The translations under genes were made by a program, and so were the position numbers. A stretch of 64,000 bases of DNA. It comes from Sphingobacteriales bacterium (lineage in GTDB: Bacteria; Bacteroidota; Bacteroidia; Chitinophagales; Chitinophagaceae). The notes beneath the pieces were generated by a model. The model searched no databases and was not told where the DNA came from. It saw only the letters and a list, made by a program, of their open reading frames with translations. The DNA lies in assembly GCA_016219985.1 (NCBI GenBank), contig JACRJO010000015.1, forward strand, positions 116,051-180,050. The letters are read 5' to 3'. Positions within the stretch are counted from its first letter, which is position 1. Every line of letters starts with the position of its first letter. Below are positions 44,445-51,900 of the stretch, one piece after another.

Positions 44445-45143
44445 ATGAACTCAGAAACTACTACCCATAACCATGAGGGGTTTACTCCAAAGGAAATAAT
44501 CACATACAGCTTGTTGGGTGTGGTTGTTTTGGGTGGTAGTTTCTTTATTGGTCGCCGCCTGGTACGCAAAGCCCGTTCTGACAGTGAGGAAAAGAAAACC
44601 TACGAAGAAGGCAATGAAGCCACAATGGCCAAGCAACTGAAAATGGCTTTTGATAATGATATGTGGTTTGGCTGGGGAACAGATGAGGAAGCGATTCGCA
44701 AAACATTACAAGCCGTTCCAAGCAAGGAAGTATTTCGGAAAGTCATTAACTCCTATCAAAAATTATATGCCCGCAGCCTGATGAAGGATATGCAGGATGA
44801 GCTGACTTCCACAGAGTATAATGAGATGCTGGCGATCATCGCTGCAAAACCGGACAGAGGTAACAAATCTCTTGCACCGTCATTATCTGCCAATCAATAT
44901 TTATCCTGGGCAAAACGGCTGAGGGCTGCTTTCAATATCACTTACGGTCCTTTTCCGGGAACTGATGAAGACGCCATCAAGGCTGTGTTCATGGAGATCC
45001 CCACCCAGGCGGCTTTTGGACAAGTAGCACTGGCTTACAAGAAAGAGTACAATGATGATTTGATGAAAGACCTGCAAAGCGAACTGGAGTTTTATGAGAT
45101 CGGCCCGATGCTGGACATTATTGCCAAGAAACCCAAAGTATAA
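44445..45143 (+). CDS. Membrane-anchored protein with two annexin-like repeats
   Basis: About 232 aa from ATG 44445, chosen because it follows the recurrent AAATCCGTATCCT leader and places a TM at residues 19-38. Two internal repeats of about 70 residues follow. Repeat 1: GWGTDEEAIRKTLQAVPSKE, then YARSLMKDMQDELTSTEY. Repeat 2: PFPGTDEDAIKAVFMEIPTQ, then YNDDLMKDLQSELEFYEI. GTDE plus the DL(Q/K)xEL helix is the annexin repeat pattern; annexins bind acidic membranes through calcium. Bacterial annexin-like repeats are known but uncommon. Membrane or peptidoglycan-zone function is inferred. Confidence 0.7.
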   Translation: MNSETTTHNHEGFTPKEIITYSLLGVVVLGGSFFIGRRLVRKARSDSEEKKTYEEGNEATMAKQLKMAFDNDMWFGWGTDEEAIRKTLQAVPSKEVFRKVINSYQKLYARSLMKDMQDELTSTEYNEMLAIIAAKPDRGNKSLAPSLSANQYLSWAKRLRAAFNITYGPFPGTDEDAIKAVFMEIPTQAAFGQVALAYKKEYNDDLMKDLQSELEFYEIGPMLDIIAKKPKV

Positions 45144-45150
45144 TCCAACT

Positions 45151-46110
45151 ATGAAATCTAAATCCACCAATAAGAAAAGCCAGAAGAAAAAAATTGTGAT
45201 TACCACACTGGCAGTCGGCGCAGCGGGAATACTGGGATATTTTGGCTGGCAGTATTACAAAAAGAAAAAAGCCGCTAATAAAGAGCCGGATGCGGATATC
45301 AGCTTTAAACGCAAAACCGTTGCTGATCCAATTCCGGTAATAACAGACACACCGGTTTACCAACCCATCATTAAGCCAAAACTAAAGCCAAAGCCCAGGC
45401 CGATATATGAAAATCCCTATGTGGATGTAACTCCTGCAAGCAAGGATGGTTTTCCGTTGAAGCGGGGCAGCAAAGGTGATAAGGTAAGGGCTATGCAGGA
45501 AATGCTGATAGCGAAGTTTGGTAAGCAGATTTTACCACGCTACGGCGCAGACGGTGACTTTGGCCCTGAGATGTCTGCCGCACTGAAAAAACTCAAAATG
45601 CCAGCAAGCATTGATGAGAGTACTTACAATGTGCTGATGCAGGGACATAAAGTAACCAACACCTCCCTTGCCCAACAAATATTTGCGGCTGCATCCAAAG
45701 GAGATTTTACAGGAACTATCAAACTGCTCAAGCAGTTAAAGAACAAAGATGATTACCGAACAACCAGTGATGAATTTAAAAACTATCGCCTCGGTGGTGG
45801 TGTAAGGCAAACCCTGGTAAACGGACTGCTCAACACATTTACAAAAGAAGACCAGAAACAGGCTATCCGCTTTGAGTTCCTAAGGATGGGGCTGCAGTTT
45901 GACGGCAACAAGTGGTCATTGAGCGGATTTGACGGGGTGAGTATTGTAACGATTGAACCGGCAATCGTTTGGGTCAACTCATCTGAAACCATTCAGGTGC
46001 CTGCTAAAATGGTACTCGGCAATGAAGTCAGCAAACGGCTTGACTACACGCTTTTTGAAAACAACGGTAAACACTTTTTAGTACATACAAAATCTATTCA
46101 ATCTCTTTAA
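45151..46110 (+). CDS. Membrane-anchored peptidoglycan-binding protein
   Basis: About 319 aa from ATG 45151 (leader TAATCCAACT). Basic N-terminus, TM about 12-33, a Pro/Lys-rich linker, then a PG_binding_1-like domain (FPLKRGSKGDKVRAMQEMLI ... GADGDFGPEMSAALKKL). The C-terminal half is unknown (LGGGVRQTLVNGLLNTF, LSGFDGVSIVTIEPA). It likely tethers the membrane or particle to cell wall, as in cell-wall-penetrating phage proteins. Confidence 0.75.
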   Translation: MKSKSTNKKSQKKKIVITTLAVGAAGILGYFGWQYYKKKKAANKEPDADISFKRKTVADPIPVITDTPVYQPIIKPKLKPKPRPIYENPYVDVTPASKDGFPLKRGSKGDKVRAMQEMLIAKFGKQILPRYGADGDFGPEMSAALKKLKMPASIDESTYNVLMQGHKVTNTSLAQQIFAAASKGDFTGTIKLLKQLKNKDDYRTTSDEFKNYRLGGGVRQTLVNGLLNTFTKEDQKQAIRFEFLRMGLQFDGNKWSLSGFDGVSIVTIEPAIVWVNSSETIQVPAKMVLGNEVSKRLDYTLFENNGKHFLVHTKSIQSL

Positions 46111-46119
46111 AATAATCCA

Positions 46120-46524
46120 ATGAAAAGACATATCCGGTACATCGTAGTACACAGCACCGCCACATTTGATCCGAAAGTTTCACAGTTCTATGGAAACTAT
46201 CACTATGTGGTGGAGCGCACAGGTGAGATCAAAAGAGTTCATCCCGATTCCACCATTATTAAAAACGTGGAAAATGTAGATAACGAAGCCATACACATTG
46301 CCTATGCCGGTGGCAGAAATAAATCCGGCACCCTGGGTGATACCAAAACACCCAACCAGGAAGAAGCCCTGTTCAATAAAATCGTGGCACTGTCTATCAA
46401 ATATCCCAGTGCCGCCATTGTAGGCCATGACGAACTGGAGCCGGGTTCTATTTCTCCGGGCTTTAATGTGAAGGACTGGATTAAGAACTACGAACCCGAC
46501 CTGAACCTATCCAAAGCCGGATAA
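46120..46524 (+). CDS. N-acetylmuramoyl-L-alanine amidase (T7 lysozyme-like)
   Basis: A 134-aa amidase_2-type enzyme. Zinc ligands are seen as His11 in YIVVHSTAT and the late IVGHDELEPG; NYHYVVERTGEI is the characteristic strand. It cuts between MurNAc and L-Ala of peptidoglycan. There is no signal peptide, which fits a phage endolysin. It starts 9 bp after the peptidoglycan-binding gene. Confidence 0.88.
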   Translation: MKRHIRYIVVHSTATFDPKVSQFYGNYHYVVERTGEIKRVHPDSTIIKNVENVDNEAIHIAYAGGRNKSGTLGDTKTPNQEEALFNKIVALSIKYPSAAIVGHDELEPGSISPGFNVKDWIKNYEPDLNLSKAG

Positions 46525-46560
46525 CCGATTACCTCAAACAAACAATAAAAATCCAAACCT

Positions 46561-47160
46561 ATGTTACTTGCAATTCAGAATACTATGCTTGCAAAAGCAT
46601 ACAAGATTTACTCCCGTCCTTTTGAACTCAATATCGTAGGCGTTCGTGCCAACAGTACAGAACCCAACCGTTTTGATGATACCATCAATGTGTTTTACAA
46701 AAACAATGCAGGCGACTGGCAATACCACCAGTTCCCGGCTACCACTGATCCCGGTACATTCTGGCTGCGCAACCTGATGAACCCGCAAGGCACAGCCATC
46801 GTTAAACACGGCCAGTATATCGGTTCTCATGGCATCGGTATGCACCGGGGCAAATACCTAGCCCTGACACAGAAGCGACCCATCACAGTGATCCGTGACT
46901 ATAACCGGGATGCCGTACTTGATTTCAATAATGGTAAAGAACAGACAGGCATGTTCGGTGTAAACATTCATCATGCTTCTATCAATGGCACAACCAAGTT
47001 TGTAGAGAAGTACTCCGCAGGCTGCCAGGTGTTTGCCAATATTGATGACTTCAATCTGTTCATGCAGCTCGCTCAAAGACACAAAACCCTTTACGGCAAT
47101 GATTTTACCTACACACTGATTGATGAGAGGGCATTAGTCCGTGAAGCAAAAAAAAATTAG
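46561..47160 (+). CDS. L,D-transpeptidase-like (YkuD-related) protein
   Basis: A 199-aa soluble protein. FGVNIHHASINGTTKFVEKY then SAGCQVF holds a His and the presumed catalytic Cys155 in the S-x-G-C pattern of YkuD-type L,D-transpeptidases; similar sequences occur in phages as presumed wall-active enzymes. The gene ends in nine A (47148-47156) before TAG, and the next tiny frame begins on the G of the stop. A -1 slip on this tract would add a C-terminal TM (see 47160-47234). Confidence 0.65.
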   Translation: MLLAIQNTMLAKAYKIYSRPFELNIVGVRANSTEPNRFDDTINVFYKNNAGDWQYHQFPATTDPGTFWLRNLMNPQGTAIVKHGQYIGSHGIGMHRGKYLALTQKRPITVIRDYNRDAVLDFNNGKEQTGMFGVNIHHASINGTTKFVEKYSAGCQVFANIDDFNLFMQLAQRHKTLYGNDFTYTLIDERALVREAKKN

Positions 47161-47234
47161 TGTTTGACCTGGTAGGGCTGGGTATTGCCGCAGCCTTCGG
47201 ATTAATCACTTATCAAATTGTAAAAGAAACCTGA
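47160..47234 (+). CDS. 24-aa single-TM peptide
   Basis: GTG start overlapping the upstream stop (TAGTG) and a TGA overlapping the next ATG (TGATG). It encodes VFDLVGLGIAAAFGLITYQI then VKET, a near-perfect TM helix. The double overlap argues that it is translated, either as a separate mini-protein or, by -1 frameshift on the preceding A9, as a tail of the L,D-transpeptidase-like protein. Confidence 0.5.
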   Translation: MFDLVGLGIAAAFGLITYQIVKET

Positions 47235-47467
47235 TGAAAACATTTTTCACACAACTGTTCAAGGATAAAAATGGCTGCTATTCACTTCGTGAGGTAGCCA
47301 TCGCCTTACTCATTCTCGCCCTGATGATAAGCTGGGTTGCACAGCAGTTCTTTGGCAAGACGATGCCGGAATTTATGTTTTACGCATTTGCCAGTTTAAT
47401 CGGTGCCGGATGTTTCGGCTATTCCCTTGAAAAGAAAACAACCATTGACAATAATCAAAACCAATAA
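47234..47467 (+). CDS. Small two-TM protein
   Basis: A 77-aa protein with two hydrophobic helices (EVAIALLILALMISWVAQQF and FMFYAFASLIGAGCFGYSLE). Holin-like in size and topology and placed between wall-active enzymes and a spanin-like protein. Holin role inferred. Confidence 0.65.
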   Translation: MKTFFTQLFKDKNGCYSLREVAIALLILALMISWVAQQFFGKTMPEFMFYAFASLIGAGCFGYSLEKKTTIDNNQNQ

Positions 47468-47468
47468 G

Positions 47469-48128
47469 ATGAAAAACTTTAAAACTATTATTACCCTCCT
47501 GATCGGTATTACCATTGGCTTTTCCTTTTGCCAGCTCTTTCACCGAAATGCTGACGACAGCGATATACCGGTTGCGACAGTGCAGGCCAGTGCTGAAACA
47601 ATTAAGGAGCAGGTGGCCCAGGTAGAAAAACAATACCGTGAAAAAGAGGACTCCCTGAATGAGCATAATGACAGCCTGGGCAGTCGCCTTAAACAAACAG
47701 AAACGGCATTAAACAAGGCCAAAAGAAAGAACGGTGAACTGCAACAACAGGTGTACACCTTGATTGACCGGCAAAGCATTTTCAAACAGGAAAATGATAC
47801 GGCCAGTTATTACAGCAACTGCGATTCGCTTGCCCGGCTTACCAATCAGTTAATTGTTTATTCGGCTGAAGAGGACAGCCTGAGCCAGATCAGCATACAA
47901 ACCCTGGGAGCGCAGGTGCAGAACAGGGATTCTGCCATTGTGTTAAAGCTCTCGCAATACCAGTCGCTCAAAACAACGCTATCGCAAAACCTTTCGCAGC
48001 AGCAAGCACTTGAAAAGGAAGTGAAGCAGCTAAGAAAGAAATTCAAACGACACCGGTTCTGGGGCAAGATCAAAAACGCAGGCTTACTCATTATCTCGGG
48101 TCTTGCGGCCAAACAATTACTACACTAA
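47469..48128 (+). CDS. Coiled-coil protein with TM at each end (spanin-like)
   Basis: About 219 aa from ATG 47469. N-terminal TM (IITLLIGITIGFSFCQLF), a long coiled coil (about 45-195), and a hydrophobic C-terminus (AGLLIISGLAAKQLL). A Cys at the end of the first hydrophobic stretch might be a lipobox, but the context is weak. The topology resembles i-spanins or membrane-bridging phage proteins; inference. Confidence 0.65.
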   Translation: MKNFKTIITLLIGITIGFSFCQLFHRNADDSDIPVATVQASAETIKEQVAQVEKQYREKEDSLNEHNDSLGSRLKQTETALNKAKRKNGELQQQVYTLIDRQSIFKQENDTASYYSNCDSLARLTNQLIVYSAEEDSLSQISIQTLGAQVQNRDSAIVLKLSQYQSLKTTLSQNLSQQQALEKEVKQLRKKFKRHRFWGKIKNAGLLIISGLAAKQLLH

Positions 48129-48145
48129 CCAAACCAATAAAAGGC

Positions 48146-48340
48146 ATGAAAGAAAAAAGCATTGTGGCTTCTGCCACACTGATTACCTCGCTTCTCTCTT
48201 ATGCCTATGCAAAGGAAACCGGAAAAGATGCTGTTCCCTTTGTAATGGTGGGAGGTTTTATCGGATCAATTATCGGCGAAGGCATCGCTGAATTAATCAA
48301 AAACAACAATAAAACTAATGGCAATACAAATATTCAATGA
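48146..48340 (+). CDS. Small glycine-rich membrane protein
   Basis: A 64-aa hydrophobic protein (SLLSYAYAKETGKDAVPFVM, VGGFIGSIIGEGIAELI). It overlaps the next gene by 23 bp. Unknown function; particle or lysis membrane protein by context. Confidence 0.6.
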   Translation: MKEKSIVASATLITSLLSYAYAKETGKDAVPFVMVGGFIGSIIGEGIAELIKNNNKTNGNTNIQ

Positions 48341-48905
48341 CGGCGCATCCATTCGGATTGTGAATGCTGCCAGCGTACTGCTGATTAACAAATCGCATAT
48401 CAAAACCATTGATACCGTCCGAGATAATACCATACGCCTGGACATCGGTTCTGGTGCGCTGAAAAATGTGTTTATCAAATTCCAGGAAGTAACTATTCCG
48501 GCTGCATTACCGGACGTGTACGCATTGCGGGATGCAATCAACGCCATGTTGCAAACTACTGGCAGTGGTCTGGCTACAGAAGCGAAACAGGATATTCAGA
48601 TTGAATTACTGAGCGGCATCCTGTCTGCACTCACAGAAATAAAAATAGCAATCAGCAACCTGAAATGTGGCTGTAGTGGCCAGATCATGCGAATTGATGA
48701 ATCCAACCCGTTGGTGACTTATGTAGGGTATGCCAATATGGGTTCACTACCCGGCGATGCGGTTTGGCAAATTCAGCGAACAAGAAGATTTGTTACCAAC
48801 GATATTGTAGTAGTGGAGTGGGCTGATGGAAACCAATTATTTGACAATATCTGGGATCAACGCCTTGAGCTTAATTACCTGGAATTGGTCGGACCGGCAA
48901 GATAA
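48318..48905 (+). CDS. Unknown module protein
   Basis: A 195-aa protein: beta-rich N-terminus (IQIFNDGASIRIVNAASVLL, INKSHIKTIDTVRDNTIRLD), a central helix (EAKQDIQIELLSGILSALTE), a CGCSG patch, and a C-terminal beta region. Possibly a particle surface or connector protein; not recognised. Confidence 0.6.
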   Translation: MAIQIFNDGASIRIVNAASVLLINKSHIKTIDTVRDNTIRLDIGSGALKNVFIKFQEVTIPAALPDVYALRDAINAMLQTTGSGLATEAKQDIQIELLSGILSALTEIKIAISNLKCGCSGQIMRIDESNPLVTYVGYANMGSLPGDAVWQIQRTRRFVTNDIVVVEWADGNQLFDNIWDQRLELNYLELVGPAR

Positions 48906-48920
48906 ATAGCTAATACAGAC

Positions 48921-51900
48921 ATGAACTATTCTACCGTACCAGAGATAGTGCTTGGCGAAACTCCGGAAATAGATGTTCCGGAGTTAGCCGTTTCATATAC
49001 CCGCAGTGGCAAGCGGCTGTTTGGCAAAATCACCAGTTCCAAAGATGCGGCTGATTTTATTCGTGACAGTTTTGGTGAGGGGCAGGTGGAACTACAGGAG
49101 CAATTCATTGTGCTTTACCTCAATCAGGCCAACGAGATCATCGGATATTACAAGCACTCCAAGGGAGCCATCAATGCAACGGTGGCTGATATACGGATTG
49201 TGCTGGCCACAGCTTTGAAAGCACTTGCTGTTTCAATGGTAATTGCCCACAACCATCCTTCGGGCAATTTAAAGCCCTCCAGGGCAGATGAACAGTTGAC
49301 TGATAAGATCAAGCAAAGCTCTACACTTATGGATGTGAAACTGCTCGATCATATTATCGTTACCAGGGACGGCTATTACTCCTTCGCTGATGAAGGACTG
49401 CTGGGGCTTGATGGGCTGAACAACAAGGAGCAGTTTTTTGTATCAGCCGTAGAAAGAGATTTAGCTACAAAGAAGGAGCATAATAAAATCTCTCTTGAAA
49501 AACTTGCCGCATCCTTTGGCATTACCGATAAGAACGAAGTAAAAGAGCTGACTGAACTCGCCATTGTGAACAGGGCAAGGCTGCTGGCGCATAGCGAAGG
49601 AACTGTCAAAGAACGTTTCCAGCGCATAGTGGAGCTGTACTACGCCCAAGTGAACCTATCTCACCGTACCTCTCAAAGCATCCTGCTGCAACAATATTCA
49701 ACTCCTGCACCGATTGGTTATTTGGCGGGTGTTTTCTGTGAGATAGATAAGTTGCAATTTAACGGTGGCTTCGCTTTTGAGCCTTCTGCCGGAAATGGAC
49801 TGTTAACCATTGCAGCCAAACCGGAAAGAGTCTATGTAAACGAACTGGACAGCTTTAGAAACCACAATCTGAAAACGCAAGGCTTTGCAAACCTATGGAA
49901 CCGGGATGCGACGAAGCCATTTTTTGATGTACAAAGGAATTTCAAAGCCGTAATGACCAATCCTCCTTTTGGCAAAATGGAGACCGAAGTCATGTTTGAT
50001 ACTTTCCCCATCAAGCCACTGGAGCATGTGATGGCCCTGCGGGCACTCGATTGTATGGCAGATGATGGCAGAGCTGCTATCATCATTGGCGGTCATACTA
50101 CCTGGGATGCCAAGGGCAGAATCACTTCGGGCAAGAACCGCATTTTCTTTAATTATCTCTACAGCCGCTATTATGTAGCGGATGTTATCAATATTGATGG
50201 CCATAAACTTTATTCCCGGCAGGGAACTTCCTTTGATGTCAGGCTTATCCTGATTAATGGCAGAAAACCTGAAGCATCGGGCGCAGCTCCGGTCTTTAAT
50301 CCTGATAAGGATGTAGTAGTAAAAACTTTCGAGGATTTATTTGACCGGGTGATGGATGCAATGGAAACAAACCAAAATCCAGCTATGAAAACTTTTACGA
50401 TAAAGCAGCATTTGGAAAAAGAAGCTACTGCACTGATGAAGCTATTCCAGGATGAAACGCTGGCGGCACCTTATGAACCAGCATCGGAAAGCTGTGTGGT
50501 ACTGAATACCCAGGTTCCCGATAGCATGGCTTTTGAAACCAGGGAAGCCTTGCTAAGTATTAAAGGGGAAGTGGGTGGCGACATTGATAATTTTGTCCGT
50601 CACCGATTAAAGTACCCCAACAAAACTGCATTATGCAAAGTATTATCAGCAGAACAAATTGATGCGGTTGCAATGGCGATTTACAATATTGAAGCCAGGG
50701 GTCAGGGCATGATTATCGGAGACCAGACCGGTATTGGTAAAGGCCGTGTAGCGGCAGCCATGATCCGCTATGCAGTGAACCAGGGTGTAAAGCCAGTATT
50801 TCTTACAGAGAAAGCAAACCTGTTTTCCGACATCTACCGTGATTTATCAGCTATCGGTTCAGGGCATTTAAAACCCTTCATCGTAAATGGCCGGGAATCC
50901 AAAACCGATATTAAAGATGAAGACGGCGAAGTGATCTACCAGGCACCTGCTGCCCCCGAACAGGAACGTATCATTGAATTAAGAGAGATTCCGGCAGGTT
51001 ATCAGTTTGTAGTGGCAACCTATTCGCAGTTTAATTCACCGGAAAAGAAACCGGAGAAGCCAAACTTTCTTCGTGCAATTGCGGAAGACAATATTTTCAT
51101 TCTGGATGAGGCGCATAATTCCAGTGGTTCATCCAATACCGGAGAGTTTTTACAAGGCGTTGTTGCCAAAACAAAGGGTGTGGTTTTCTTATCAGCCACT
51201 TTTGCCAAGCGACCGGATAACATGCCCATCTATGCTATGAAAACTTCCATTGCTGATTGCAATATGAGTAAGGAAGATTTGGTAGAAGCCATCACCAGGG
51301 GTGGAGTGGCTTTGCAGGAAGTACTTTCTTCACAGTTGGTAGCTGAAGGTCAAATGGTACGCCGTGAAAGAAGTTTTGAAGGCGTAGAGGTAAATTATCT
51401 TTCTCTTGATACCAAGACTGAAGAACACAGGGCTATCGCCGATAATATCACGGAGATCCTTCGTGACATTATTGCGTTTCAGTCAAACTTCGTGGATACA
51501 CAGGTAGAGGAACTCGATAAGATTGCCGTAGCCGAAGGAAAAGAAGTAGAGCTTCGGGAAGGTACTTCGCAGGCAGGCGTAGATAACCAGCCCTATTTTT
51601 CAAAAGTATTCCAGGTCATTAACCAGATGCTATTCTCCCTCAAAGCCGAAGCCGTGGCAGAACAGGCTATTAAGCGATTGAAAGAAGGCAAAAAGCCGGT
51701 GATTGCCTTTGCCTCAACAATGGGTAGCTTCATTGAATCAATGGAAAATGAGCATGGTACGCCGGTTGGAGACGGAGATACCATCAATGCCGATTTTAGT
51801 GAAGTGCTGAAACGTGGGCTGGAAGGTGTGCTGCGTTATTCTGAAAAGGATGTGGACGGTAATTCCATTCACAAAAAATTTGAGATCAGTGAATTTCCTC

